Positions 28,106 through 38,002 of a DNA stretch of 64,000 nt are shown here, piece after piece (the stretch's first letter is position 1; every line of letters begins with the position of its first letter). Origin of the DNA: Kordiimonas aquimaris (lineage in GTDB: Bacteria > Pseudomonadota > Alphaproteobacteria > Sphingomonadales > Kordiimonadaceae). The notes under the pieces are model-generated. The model did no database searches and was not told the DNA's origin. It saw only the letters and a list, made by a program, of their open reading frames with translations. Both the position numbers and the translations under genes were made by a program. Location: NCBI RefSeq assembly GCF_025574485.1, contig NZ_JAOBPO010000005.1:124001-188000 (forward strand). Direction: 5' to 3'.

Positions 28106-30526
28106 TTAGGCTGGCGTTATAAAGCGATCAACAACGCGCTTGGTACCGGCTTTCTCGAAAGCGACCAAAAGTTTGTTCCCTTCAACATCTTCGACAATGC
28201 CATAGCCGAATTTATCGTGGAACACACGTTCACCAACGGCAATATTGCTGACAGTTTCAGGTTTGCTTGCGGGTTTGGATATTGTTGGCATATCAATGGT
28301 TACATTGCTGCGCTTCTTGCGTGCAGCACGTTCACCGTAACTTTGTCTTGGATCATAGCGCGATTGTGTTTGGTTGTCTTGGAAACGGCTTTTTGCCCGC
28401 GACCACCCGGGTCCATATTTGTCACCGCCTGATGTGTAATAACCTTCGTCTGACCATTCATTATCACCCCAGCCGCCACGTGTAGGTTTGTTTCCGTAAA
28501 GCCCTTGAGATGCTTCCATCTCAATATGATCTTTAGGTAGCTCTTCGATAAAGCGACTAGGTAGGCTTGATTGCCATTGACCAAAAATCTGACGGCTGCC
28601 TGCATAATAAATATGTGCGCGTTGTTTGGCACGGGTAATGCCGACATAAGCAAGACGGCGTTCTTCTTCTAACCCTTTTGCTCCTGCTTCATCGAGTGCG
28701 CGTTGATTAGGAAACACACCTTCTTCCCAGCCCGGCAAGAAGACATCATTGAATTCCAGACCTTTTGCGGCATGCAAAGTCATTAGTGATACTTTTTCAT
28801 TGCTGCTGTCCTTATCATTGTCCATCACAAGGGCAATATGCTCAAGGAAACCGGCAAGGTTTTCGAAATCACCCATGGCAGAAACAAGTTCTTTAAGGTT
28901 ATCCAACCTGCCGGGTGCGTCAGGTGATTTGTCATTTTGCCACATTTCAGTGTAACCACTTTCGTCCAGCATTGTTTCGGCTAGCTCGGATTGGTTGTGT
29001 GTGGAAAGCATGCTGCGCCAGCGGTCAAAGTCATTCATGAGTTGCGAAAGTGATTTTCGTGCAGCAGCTCTTAGGTCGTCCAACTCCAAAATTTGTTGTG
29101 CGGCGCGAGTCATTGATATGCCGTGGCTACGAGCCAAATGATGGATCTTTTGCACAGTTGTTGTGCCGAGTCCTCGTTTTGGAACATTGATAATGCGTTC
29201 GAATGCTAAGTCGTCGTCCGGCTGGGCGATAACACGAAGGTAAGCCATTGCATCACGTATTTCGGCGCGCTCGTAAAAGCGAGGGCCACCAATAACACGA
29301 TATGGCAAGCCGAGTGTGATCATCCGTTCTTCAAACTCACGTGTTTGAAAACCAGCTCTTACCAGTACGGCAATTTCACTGAGCGAGCAGTCCTTACGCT
29401 GTAAGTTTTCTATATCATCACCGATAGAACGCGCTTCTTCCGGAGCATCCCACACACCTTTAACTTCAACCTTTTCACCGTTGTCAGCGTCAGTCCATAG
29501 TGTTTTCCCTAACCGACCTTCATTGGCGGAAATCAAAGCAGATGCAGCTGCCAAAATGTGTCCGGTAGAGCGGTAGTTTTGTTCAAGGCGAACAACCTTT
29601 GCTCCGGGAAAATCTTCGGAAAAACGCAGAATATTGCCAACTTCTGCACCGCGCCAACCATAGATGCTTTGATCATCGTCACCCACACAGCAAATATTGT
29701 GATTAGCCTGAGCAAGCAGACGTAGCCAAAGGTACTGTGCCACGTTGGTATCTTGATATTCGTCCACAAGGGTGTAGCGAAACTGGTTATGATACTCTTT
29801 CAACACATCGGGTCGTGTCTGGAAAAGTGTGATGACATGCATCAACAGGTCACCAAAATCGCAGGCATTCAGTATTTTAAGGCGTGCTTGATAAGATGCA
29901 TATAGTTCGTTACCCAGACCATTTGCAAAAGCATATGCTTCGCCTTGTGGCACTTTATCTGGTGTTAAAGCCCGGTTTTTCCATCGATCTATGAGGCCAG
30001 CCAATGCGCGAGCAGGCCAGCGTTTATCGTCAATGTTTTCGGCTTGAATTAGTTGTTTTAACAACCGCATCTGATCATCTGTATCCAGAATGGTAAAGTT
30101 CGATTTTAGCCCGACAAGCTCTGCATGCCGTCTGAGAATACGCACGCAGATGGAATGGAACGTTCCAATCCACATACCTTCAACGGGTCGCCCCATTACG
30201 CGTGCGACACGGTCTTGCATTTCCTTGGCTGCTTTGTTGGTAAATGTCACAGCCAGCACATTCCAGGGCGCGGCACGCCCGGTTGCCATTAAATGCCCAA
30301 GGCGCGTTGTAAGCACACGCGTTTTTCCAGTGCCTGCACCAGCCAAAACCAATACAGGGCCATCGGCAGCCAGAACTGCTTCTTTTTGTGGCTCATTAAG
30401 GCCATCAAGGTAAGGTGGTTCAGCAGCATTTGAAGAATGCGTTGGTTCTGCATCAAACGGTGCATCCTGTGGCAGATGCACAGGCGGTTCTTCGTTTAAG
30501 TCATCAAGGTCAAATGGATCATTCAT
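28106..30526 (-). CDS. uvrD: ATP-dependent DNA helicase, UvrD/PcrA family
   Basis: Superfamily 1A 3'-5' helicase. Motif I is LAGAGTGKTRVL (about residues 61-72), the Q-motif region reads LNEPQKEAVLAADGPVLVLA, motif II is VDEYQDTN, motif III DDQSIYGWRGA, motif V TLHAAKGLEF and motif VI RRLAYVGITRAKQ. A PcrA/UvrD-type C-terminal tail ends with a small Tudor-like segment GERVFHDKFGYGIVEDVEG that contacts RNA polymerase in PcrA. A Pro/Asp-rich leader of about 35 residues precedes the helicase. 806 residues. Cotranscribed with prmA. Confidence 0.95.
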   Translation of the reverse strand: MNDPFDLDDLNEEPPVHLPQDAPFDAEPTHSSNAAEPPYLDGLNEPQKEAVLAADGPVLVLAGAGTGKTRVLTTRLGHLMATGRAAPWNVLAVTFTNKAAKEMQDRVARVMGRPVEGMWIGTFHSICVRILRRHAELVGLKSNFTILDTDDQMRLLKQLIQAENIDDKRWPARALAGLIDRWKNRALTPDKVPQGEAYAFANGLGNELYASYQARLKILNACDFGDLLMHVITLFQTRPDVLKEYHNQFRYTLVDEYQDTNVAQYLWLRLLAQANHNICCVGDDDQSIYGWRGAEVGNILRFSEDFPGAKVVRLEQNYRSTGHILAAASALISANEGRLGKTLWTDADNGEKVEVKGVWDAPEEARSIGDDIENLQRKDCSLSEIAVLVRAGFQTREFEERMITLGLPYRVIGGPRFYERAEIRDAMAYLRVIAQPDDDLAFERIINVPKRGLGTTTVQKIHHLARSHGISMTRAAQQILELDDLRAAARKSLSQLMNDFDRWRSMLSTHNQSELAETMLDESGYTEMWQNDKSPDAPGRLDNLKELVSAMGDFENLAGFLEHIALVMDNDKDSSNEKVSLMTLHAAKGLEFNDVFLPGWEEGVFPNQRALDEAGAKGLEEERRLAYVGITRAKQRAHIYYAGSRQIFGQWQSSLPSRFIEELPKDHIEMEASQGLYGNKPTRGGWGDNEWSDEGYYTSGGDKYGPGWSRAKSRFQDNQTQSRYDPRQSYGERAARKKRSNVTIDMPTISKPASKPETVSNIAVGERVFHDKFGYGIVEDVEGNKLLVAFEKAGTKRVVDRFITPA

Positions 30527-30586
30527 AACTCGCTACATAGCATCGTTGGCATGCATGGCAAACAGAAGGATGCCTGATTAATTAAA

Positions 30587-32392
30587 TCATTTACCAGTTC
30601 GGCCTAATCGCTGGTCCTGACCTTGTGTTTCCAGCAATGCTCGATTGTATTGTTTCATTACATCACGGTGTTTTATCAACCCAACCACAGTCTTGTCTTG
30701 CGTTGGTGAAATAACAGGCAATGCATCCTCGCCGCTAGCATCCAGGCGGTGGAGAGCAATCTCAAGTGCATCAGTAGTTTTTACGATGAAAGATGGTTCT
30801 CGTGAAAACTCGCTCGCATGTCTTTCACTGGCACTTCCGTCTTCGAATAAAGAAGTTGGAATTTGCCCCAGTGACAAAACACCTGTTAGTTTTCCAGTGT
30901 CATCAGTGACAATAAGGATACCACCACTTTGTGCGATTAGCAGTTCCCTTGCCTTTTGAACGGTTTCTGTGCCTTGAATCGTGAAGAAATCACGGCTCAT
31001 ATGTTGACCGATTGTCGCTGACTTTAGAAGGTATGTTGCTTTTCCTCCTTCGAGGCGGACGCCGCGATTTGCAAGCTGCATCAGGAAAAAAGAACGTTCG
31101 TAAAACAAGCTTGTCACGATGCTGGCAACGGCAGATGCAATCATGACTGCAATGGTTACGTTGTAATCACGTGTAATTTCAAAAACGATAAGCATTGTGG
31201 ATATGGGCGCGCCGAGTACAGCAGATGCAACAGCCCCCATGCCTACAATTGCATAAAGGCCTGGTGTTGATGCCAGCGCGGGGAAAAGACTTCCTGCAAT
31301 AATGCCAAAGCTGCCGCCAAGCATTGCGCCTATGAATAACGATGGACTGAAAATGCCGACACCAAAACGCCCAGCATACGAAATGATGGCAGCAACAATT
31401 TTTATCAAGATTAACGGCAAAAGTAAGCTGAGTGCATACTCTCCGTTAAGCGCACGACTTGTAGCCTCATACCCGATACTGAGAATTTCTGGGTAGGCGA
31501 GGGCAATTGTACCGATTAATAGCCCGGCTATCCCGGGCTGTAGCCAGTATGGAATACGATCAAATTTTACACGAAGTTTGTCCGCCCAGTTGAGACCAGA
31601 CATAAAAATCACAGCTACTAATGCGGAAACAATACCGAGCAGGAAAAATGCGGGAAACTCCCAAAAGCTGGTGATAAAATATTCAGTTGTGTGGAAAGCC
31701 GGGAAATTTCCGATGTGAATGCGGCTAACAACAGTGCCGGCAATAGCTGCGATAACGATAGGTGCAAATGTATGCAAGGCATAATGACCGATTACGATCT
31801 CAAGCGCAAAAAACACGCCTGCAATTGGGGCATTGAAAGATGCCGACACGGCGGCCGCTACACCGCATCCCAATAATATCCGGCCCGATGCAGGGTTTAA
31901 TCTTAATTTTTTGGTGATGGCTGAGGCCAGTGTGGCCCCCAGGTGCACAGCAGGGCCTTCACGACCCATAGAAGCACCAGATCCCAATGAAACAATGGTT
32001 GCCGCTGCGCTAATTAACCCATCCCTTAAGCCAAGGTTGTTTTCGTTGATAGCAGCCGCTTCAATCACACTAGCAACACCGCTAGTTTGTCGGCTTTTGT
32101 GAAATGTCAGTAACAACCCAACTAGCAAACCACCGATGGTTGGTACAAAAAGCAGATGCCACCAATCAAGGCTGCTGGCGCCGGTTGCCAGAATTTCCTC
32201 GTCAACACCAAACGAGAATTTGAGCAGTGCACTGATCAATACATATAAAGCAATGGCGCCGTAGCCAGCGACAGTGCCAACCAAAACAGCAAGTAGGGTA
32301 ATAGTACCAAACCCATACGCCCCTGTGCGGAACATTCTTGCCCGAGCACTGCGAATAAAACGCTGGATTGTTAAATGCTTGTTAGCAGGCAT
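30587..32392 (-). CDS. ClC-family chloride channel/transporter with two CBS domains
   Basis: A 601-residue protein: ClC membrane core (about residues 20-440) and a C-terminal pair of CBS domains (about 460-580) that may sense nucleotides. Visible ClC motifs are the gating glutamate E145 in GREGP, GVFFALE (E198) and GVGIFSPSLFIGA. The residue aligned with the internal proton glutamate of the E. coli exchanger (E203 there) is Ile199 here, as in channel-type or atypical ClCs, so strict Cl-/H+ exchange is uncertain. AAGGATA precedes the ATG. Divergent from asmA by 176 bases. Confidence 0.92.
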   Translation of the reverse strand: MPANKHLTIQRFIRSARARMFRTGAYGFGTITLLAVLVGTVAGYGAIALYVLISALLKFSFGVDEEILATGASSLDWWHLLFVPTIGGLLVGLLLTFHKSRQTSGVASVIEAAAINENNLGLRDGLISAAATIVSLGSGASMGREGPAVHLGATLASAITKKLRLNPASGRILLGCGVAAAVSASFNAPIAGVFFALEIVIGHYALHTFAPIVIAAIAGTVVSRIHIGNFPAFHTTEYFITSFWEFPAFFLLGIVSALVAVIFMSGLNWADKLRVKFDRIPYWLQPGIAGLLIGTIALAYPEILSIGYEATSRALNGEYALSLLLPLILIKIVAAIISYAGRFGVGIFSPSLFIGAMLGGSFGIIAGSLFPALASTPGLYAIVGMGAVASAVLGAPISTMLIVFEITRDYNVTIAVMIASAVASIVTSLFYERSFFLMQLANRGVRLEGGKATYLLKSATIGQHMSRDFFTIQGTETVQKARELLIAQSGGILIVTDDTGKLTGVLSLGQIPTSLFEDGSASERHASEFSREPSFIVKTTDALEIALHRLDASGEDALPVISPTQDKTVVGLIKHRDVMKQYNRALLETQGQDQRLGRTGK

Positions 32393-32568
32393 GAATATCC
32401 TTGTTAGTCTTGCATGCGAACAGTTGATTATTATATCGCAAGTGTTCAGCTTAGACTTGAATCTTTAAAAGGTTAAGTGCAAATCTGCCGTATCTTTGCC
32501 CATATTCGCATGTTATTTGAATATGTATTCGTGAATGGTTAATTGGCGATTTCGCGCGAAGGTGTAGA

Positions 32569-35500
32569 ATGCAAAAAAGAACTATTTCTTATTTCTTCTT
32601 TGGGTTGATGACAGCGCTTATTATTGCGACGTCTGCGGTACTTTATATCGTGGATTGGAATCAATACCGGGATACATTTGCACAGCTTGTGAGTGATCGC
32701 CTTGGTGTGCGTGTGGAATTGGCTGGTGATCTTGGATTGCAGTTACTGCCCAGACCATCTCTTACAGCGCGAGCAATAAGACTTTCGCCGTTACAGACAC
32801 AGTTTAATGATACGATAGCGACCGCAGACCGTATTGATATGCGCCTTGGGTTGAGTGCAGCCCTCTCTGGTAATATAGAGCTTCAAAGCCTTTCATTAGA
32901 AGGTGTTTCAATCAACCTTGTAGAAACCAGTTCTGGCTGGCGCGTGCGTGGTTGGCCGGAAGTAGAGACATTAGAAAGTACAAGCTCTGAAGGCGATGAT
33001 AGTACAAACCTTGCATCTATTAATCGTTTTCAACTTGAAAACAGTACAATTGTAGCAACACGTATTGATGGCTCAAATGTTACACTAAATCAGATCAATC
33101 TGAATTTATCCGGTGACCTGCCTGTAGGCCCTGTTGATTGGGATGGCAGCATGATTATTGCTGGTGAACCGTTATCTGTTTCAGGCCGTGTTGTGCCGGT
33201 GCGTACACGTGATGAAACATCTGTTCGCAGTGAGATAAAGGTTGCTGACTCGTCTATTGAATTTTCTGGCCGTATTAACCCTAAAGGCAATGTGACAGGC
33301 CGGATGAAAGCGGAAGGGACAAGTGTCAAAAACCTGGCAACATTTATATCACGAACGATGAACGCTGAAGCGCCTGAGTATATCCCTGATACACCGTTTG
33401 CTCTTGATGTTCAGTTTGATCGTGAAGGTGATATTAGCCGTATCGTTTCGCGTCAGTTTTCTATTGCGGAAACGCGCGGTGTGATTGATATGACAATCGC
33501 AGAGAAAAACCAAGGTTATCACCTGACCGGAACAACAACGTTGGGCGTGATTCAGCTGGATGACTATCTGGTTGCTAATGACGCGCCACTGACGGTTACT
33601 CCTTCATCTAATAGCAATCCAGAAAATGCAGAGTCTGGTCAATCACTATCAGTTACAGGTGCTATTGATATTACAGTCGAGGGTGTCGAATATAAAGGTG
33701 GATTAGTACAGCAAATAAATGCAGTTGTAGGTTTTGATGGAAACGCGCCGTTTTTGTCACAATTTAGTGCCTTGTTGCCCGGGGCTTCTCGGCTAGCTTT
33801 TGCTGCTACAGGTAATCAAACAGCAGGCCGTGTTACTTTCCAGTCAGGCCGATTACCTGAGATGTTCAAATGGCTGGATATCCCGCTATCTGACGCCGTG
33901 CCGTCTGGCCGGCTTACGACGGCTGACCTGAGTGCTGATATGCAGGTTTTAGATGAAAACTGGAGGCTCACTAATGTTATTGGGAGCGTTGATACATCTA
34001 ACATTGCAGCCACTTTTTCAGGTAGTACTGCGCCGTTTTCATTAGGTATAGCCGCAATAGAGGTTGATCAGCTAAATTTGGATGCCTATTGGCCTGAGCC
34101 ACAGCTTCCATCAGCAACTGAAGGTAATTCAGAACCATTCCCGGATTTTGAAATCACATTAAAAGTTGGTTCATTACAGTGGCTGCACCGTACGTTTTCA
34201 GGATTGACTACGCATATCCTAGCTTCAGGAAATGAGCTAGCTGCGCGTAACTTCTCTGTTAATCATGAAGAAGGTATGTTGGCAGGTACCTTAAGCCAAG
34301 ACGCAAATGAAAACATTGCTGGTCGCATCACTTATAGCAAGTGGCGCTACCCGATCATTGGTGCGCTATCTCCGCAAGGTGGTGTTGTATTAGATGGATT
34401 TGCAGGCAGGGCTCCCATAACAGGTTCAATAACGCTGAACGGCCCTCTTGATGCCTTGCAAACTCAAATAGTGGCAGATGCAGGTGTTAACAAAGCTGCT
34501 TTCTCAGGAGCAATCGGCGTTGGTGAGCCATTCAAATTTGATCTGCAGGGTACACTGGAACATTATAATGCCTTCGCTTTAGCAGCGGCAATCCCTGACT
34601 TTCAATCACCACAGGGCATTTTACCTATTACGCTTAATGTTAATGCAAATGGTTCGGTGGATGCTTTTACTTTTCGTGCGAACGGGCAGGCTGCTAGTCA
34701 TCAGCTTGATGTTTCCGGTAATTATGAAACAAGTAAATCGAGCCTAGATTTTTCCATGAACATGCCATCAGGCATGAGTGCTGAGTTGCAACAGGTTGCA
34801 GGCGCATATGCAGGTTTTCTTGACGAACAAAAACCAAGCCGGGTTCGCTTTATATTAGATTATGCCGAGAATGATATTTCAGTATCGAACATTGATGTAA
34901 GCAATGGTGCAATGCGTGTTAGTGGCATGACGAGACTACAAGGCGACATGATTGAAGGTGATTTAGCCCTTAGTAATATAGATGTTGACCAGATCCTTGA
35001 TCAAATTAATACGCAAAGCGATGATGATTCTGAAAGCCTGAGTGGCACAGTTGCTCTAAATATTGATAATCTGACATTGTTCGGTCAAAGACTGGATGCC
35101 CCAACTGCTTCATTAATACTGGGACAAAACGTAACAGAGGTGAGGCTGGGAGATAATGCCAAGCTGAATAATCAACCAGTAACAGGAACAATGAATTTGG
35201 CCGATAAGGCAGCCTCTACAATAGCCATAAAGTCGGCTGTATTGGATGCAGGTAAACTGTTGTCAGCCGCAGGGGTTACTGGAAGTGTTTCCGGGCTGAT
35301 CTCGACGGACATAAATTTAACAACACTAGGCGGTACGCCGCGAGAAATGATGGCTAGTTTATCTGGTGATGTAACCTTTAATGGCGGTGCGGGGTCTATG
35401 TATTTTATGGCAGTGCCTAAAATCGTTGAATCGCTAACATCTTCAGGCAGTAAAACAGGCTTCTTACGTTCTATTGGCGGCCTTCTTCGCTCTGGAACGA

Positions 35501-35970
35501 CCGGTTACACTAATCTTAGTGGTTCATTACGATTTGATGGTGGCGTTGCGTTAATCGATGAAATTGTTGCCTCAGGAGATTGGGGGCGCTTCAGTGTTGA
35601 AGGGCAGGCAAACCTACTAGATGATTTGCTTAATATGAAGGGCTCGCTTGATCTTACAAGCCCTCAGGATGTACCTGCTATTCCTGTTGTTTATCAAGGA
35701 AGTTTAACGTCACCGACAACCAACTGGGCTAGTAGCGCTCTTGAGCGCTTTGCTATTGCGGGTATTCAACGTCGCTTGCGGTCTGAATTGTTTGGCGATT
35801 TTGAAAAGGCGCAGACAGAAAATGGTGAAGTGCAAACTGCAGACCCTGGCTCAGCAGTGATCGGTGCAGCGTTCGGGCTGTTGACTAAACTTCGCAATGC
35901 TCAAGAAGAGAAGAAGCGGCAAGAGGCCGAGGCGCAAAAGGAAACGGAAGATAAGCCAGATAATAACTAA
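32569..35970 (+). CDS. asmA: AsmA-family envelope protein, 1133 aa
   Basis: A very long bridge-like protein anchored by one N-terminal helix (about residues 7-28) with the rest in the periplasm. The N-terminal AsmA domain is seen in YRDTFAQLVSDRLGVRVELAGDLGL-like phrasing followed by PRPSLTARAIRLSPL; the body is a long series of beta-strand-rich stretches; the AsmA_2 end has GSIDLTSPQDVPAIPVVYQG-like phrasing. AsmA proteins are linked to lipid transport between the membranes. The tail (last 25 residues) is highly charged, rich in E, K and Q. It overlaps the RHH gene by 4 bases tail to tail. Confidence 0.92.
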   Translation: MQKRTISYFFFGLMTALIIATSAVLYIVDWNQYRDTFAQLVSDRLGVRVELAGDLGLQLLPRPSLTARAIRLSPLQTQFNDTIATADRIDMRLGLSAALSGNIELQSLSLEGVSINLVETSSGWRVRGWPEVETLESTSSEGDDSTNLASINRFQLENSTIVATRIDGSNVTLNQINLNLSGDLPVGPVDWDGSMIIAGEPLSVSGRVVPVRTRDETSVRSEIKVADSSIEFSGRINPKGNVTGRMKAEGTSVKNLATFISRTMNAEAPEYIPDTPFALDVQFDREGDISRIVSRQFSIAETRGVIDMTIAEKNQGYHLTGTTTLGVIQLDDYLVANDAPLTVTPSSNSNPENAESGQSLSVTGAIDITVEGVEYKGGLVQQINAVVGFDGNAPFLSQFSALLPGASRLAFAATGNQTAGRVTFQSGRLPEMFKWLDIPLSDAVPSGRLTTADLSADMQVLDENWRLTNVIGSVDTSNIAATFSGSTAPFSLGIAAIEVDQLNLDAYWPEPQLPSATEGNSEPFPDFEITLKVGSLQWLHRTFSGLTTHILASGNELAARNFSVNHEEGMLAGTLSQDANENIAGRITYSKWRYPIIGALSPQGGVVLDGFAGRAPITGSITLNGPLDALQTQIVADAGVNKAAFSGAIGVGEPFKFDLQGTLEHYNAFALAAAIPDFQSPQGILPITLNVNANGSVDAFTFRANGQAASHQLDVSGNYETSKSSLDFSMNMPSGMSAELQQVAGAYAGFLDEQKPSRVRFILDYAENDISVSNIDVSNGAMRVSGMTRLQGDMIEGDLALSNIDVDQILDQINTQSDDDSESLSGTVALNIDNLTLFGQRLDAPTASLILGQNVTEVRLGDNAKLNNQPVTGTMNLADKAASTIAIKSAVLDAGKLLSAAGVTGSVSGLISTDINLTTLGGTPREMMASLSGDVTFNGGAGSMYFMAVPKIVESLTSSGSKTGFLRSIGGLLRSGTTGYTNLSGSLRFDGGVALIDEIVASGDWGRFSVEGQANLLDDLLNMKGSLDLTSPQDVPAIPVVYQGSLTSPTTNWASSALERFAIAGIQRRLRSELFGDFEKAQTENGEVQTADPGSAVIGAAFGLLTKLRNAQEEKKRQEAEAQKETEDKPDNN

Positions 35971-36200
35971 GGTTTTATTTGTTGCTCAAGGTTTTGCATG
36001 ACAAAAGCGCGTATCGCACCCGATAGAGACCCGTTTCTGGCTTCATCCAACTGACGCACCAGCTCATTAATAGACATGTTTCTATTTTCTGCTGTTGTGC
36101 GCAAATGTCGCCAAAAGCATTTTTCCAAAGATATCGATGTCCTGTGACCGGCAATGGTCACGGAATGTTTTTGCAGCGTTGCATCATCAAGGTCATACAT
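35967..36200 (-). CDS. Ribbon-helix-helix protein (RHH_4 type)
   Basis: A 77-residue small protein with HSVTIAGHRTSISLEKCFW (about residues 12-30) and NMSINELVRQLDEARNGSLSGAIRAFV, the standard form of alphaproteobacterial RHH_4 proteins. Probably a dimeric DNA-binding or regulatory protein; targets unknown. The in-frame ATG at 36236 would add 12 residues but the family starts near the one used. The stop overlaps the asmA stop by 4 bases in convergent orientation. Confidence 0.85.
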   Translation of the reverse strand: MYDLDDATLQKHSVTIAGHRTSISLEKCFWRHLRTTAENRNMSINELVRQLDEARNGSLSGAIRAFVMQNLEQQIKP

Positions 36201-36275
36201 GCATAAGCTGTGGCATCTCGAATACCATATCGTCAAGGATAAGAATGCCGAGATATAATCGGCAAGGAAGTGTCA

Positions 36276-37400
36276 ATGGAACCGTTTAAAGAATTAATGA
36301 ATGCAGATGTAGCTAGAATGCTGGGTGCTATAATCAAAACGAAATATGCCGCATTTAACCAAGATCAATATGAAATGCATGCAATGAATGGCTTGGCCTC
36401 GCTAGAGTTTAAGGACCGGGTTATGCAGGTTGCAGATGCGTTTGATGCAACATTGCCTCAAGATTTTGATACCTTTGCTGAAATTATGCTGAATTGCCTG
36501 CATCCAAGTGAAGACACTAATGCAGATGGCATTAAGTTCGGCCCGGACGGTGTTTGTGGTTTTGCGATTTGGCCGCTAACAGAACTGGTGACGATCAGGG
36601 GGATAAATGAACCTGAAAAAGCGTTTGCTGTACTTAAGGAGCAAACAAAACGCTTTTCTTCAGAGTTTGCTGTGCGCCCTTTAATTGCGAAATATCCAGA
36701 AATTGCAATGGAAACGTTAATGAAATGGGCCGACGATGAAAATCGTCATGTGAGACGTTTAGCAAGTGAGGGTTCTCGTCCTCGGTTGCCGTGGGGTATC
36801 CGTTTAGATCAGTTTGTTAATGATCCGGCGCCTTTGCTTCCGTTACTTGAAAAACTGAAAGATGACCCAGATGAATATGTGAGGCGTTCCGTCGCTAATA
36901 ATCTTAATGACATTGCAAAAGATCATCCGGCTGTTGTGGCGAACATAGCTGAAGCTTGGTTAAAGAATGCATCTAAAAATCGTCATCGGTTAGTGAAACA
37001 TGCCTGTCGAACATTGATAAAAAGTGGTGATCAGCGTGTTCTCAGTGCATTTGGGTATAAGGCGGTAAAGCTGAATCAAGTTTCGTTTGAGATATTAACA
37101 CCTACTGTAAAATACGGTGATGAGGCACTTGAGTTTGAACTCGTAATTTCAAGCGATGGAAAACCAACTAATCTAATGATTGATTATGCTGTACATTTTA
37201 TGAAAGCAAATGGCAGCCTTGCACCTAAAGTGTTTAAATGGAAAGACCTTAAAGGCTTTGAAGATAAACAATTGAAGGCGCAGCGAAAGCATGCAATCAA
37301 GCCAATAACTACAAGAGTTTACTATCCCGGCAAGCATAAGGTAGAGATATTTATCAATGGTGTTTCAGCCGCAATAGCAGACTTTGAGTTGCAGATGTAA
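36276..37400 (+). CDS. alkC: AlkC-type DNA alkylation-repair glycosylase (HEAT-like repeats) with C-terminal Ig-like domain
   Basis: A 374-residue protein related to AlkC/AlkD, which excise N3-alkyl purines using a HEAT-like helical array. Residues about 1-265 show the helical repeats (FAVRPLIAKYPEIAMETLMKW; HVRRLASEGSRPRLPWGIRL; YVRRSVANNLNDIAKDHP). Residues about 270-374 are beta-rich (VSFEILTPTVKYGDEALEFE, then VYYPGKHKVEIFINGV), as in the Ig-like domain found in some AlkC proteins. AAGGAAG lies 6 bases before the ATG. The alkylated-base substrate is inferred from the family. Confidence 0.85.
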   Translation: MEPFKELMNADVARMLGAIIKTKYAAFNQDQYEMHAMNGLASLEFKDRVMQVADAFDATLPQDFDTFAEIMLNCLHPSEDTNADGIKFGPDGVCGFAIWPLTELVTIRGINEPEKAFAVLKEQTKRFSSEFAVRPLIAKYPEIAMETLMKWADDENRHVRRLASEGSRPRLPWGIRLDQFVNDPAPLLPLLEKLKDDPDEYVRRSVANNLNDIAKDHPAVVANIAEAWLKNASKNRHRLVKHACRTLIKSGDQRVLSAFGYKAVKLNQVSFEILTPTVKYGDEALEFELVISSDGKPTNLMIDYAVHFMKANGSLAPKVFKWKDLKGFEDKQLKAQRKHAIKPITTRVYYPGKHKVEIFINGVSAAIADFELQM

Positions 37401-37439
37401 GTCTGCAAAGTAAGGTAGCTAAATGCTACTGTACTGGGG

Positions 37440-37910
37440 TTAATCGATTGTGTCAGGGATATCTTTTGGTGCCCATAAACACAAACCACGCGGGTTATAG
37501 TCAACACCCATCCGCCGGTACATATGTATAGTGCGGACACTGTCAGTGGTGATTGTCCACTTTACGTGTACATTTTCTGATTTTCCCAATTGACCGATGG
37601 CAAGTAACAGTTTCTTGCCTATACCGTGACCGCGCGCATCAGGGCTTACAAACAAGTCATCAATTTCAATCAAATTCTCGCCGAACCAGATGTGAAACCG
37701 CCGAAAATACGTAACAACACCTGCAATCACTCCGTCTAGTTCTGCAAGCAATATGGAGAATTGAGGGTTGTCACCAAAAGCAGCATTTGTGAACGTTGCT
37801 TCATCTATCTGCATATAGTCATCAAGACCTTCATGTATGGCAAGTTGGCGCACCAGTTTATAGGCTTCTGGCGCGTCAGCCTCTACGGCGGGTCTTATCA
37901 TGTAACTCAT
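37440..37910 (-). CDS. GNAT N-acetyltransferase (diamine/spermidine acetyltransferase-like)
   Basis: A 156-residue GNAT protein starting MSYMIRPAVEADAPEAYKL. The CoA-binding loop is DDLFVSPDARGHGIGKKLLL (about residues 88-107), preceded by FHIWFGENLIEIDDLF, a phrase typical of the SAT-like subgroup. An in-frame upstream extension of 19 residues is not used because the family N-terminus is the Ile-Arg-Pro-Ala strand. Substrate unknown, polyamines possible. Leftward gene between alkC and fumA. Confidence 0.88.
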   Translation of the reverse strand: MSYMIRPAVEADAPEAYKLVRQLAIHEGLDDYMQIDEATFTNAAFGDNPQFSILLAELDGVIAGVVTYFRRFHIWFGENLIEIDDLFVSPDARGHGIGKKLLLAIGQLGKSENVHVKWTITTDSVRTIHMYRRMGVDYNPRGLCLWAPKDIPDTID

Positions 37911-38002
37911 ATCATATGCCCCTTGAGTGCTGTGATATTTATATGACAAAGCACTAGTCTGCAGCACAAGAATGCCGCATCAGATCAGAGTTTATACCAT
38001 GA

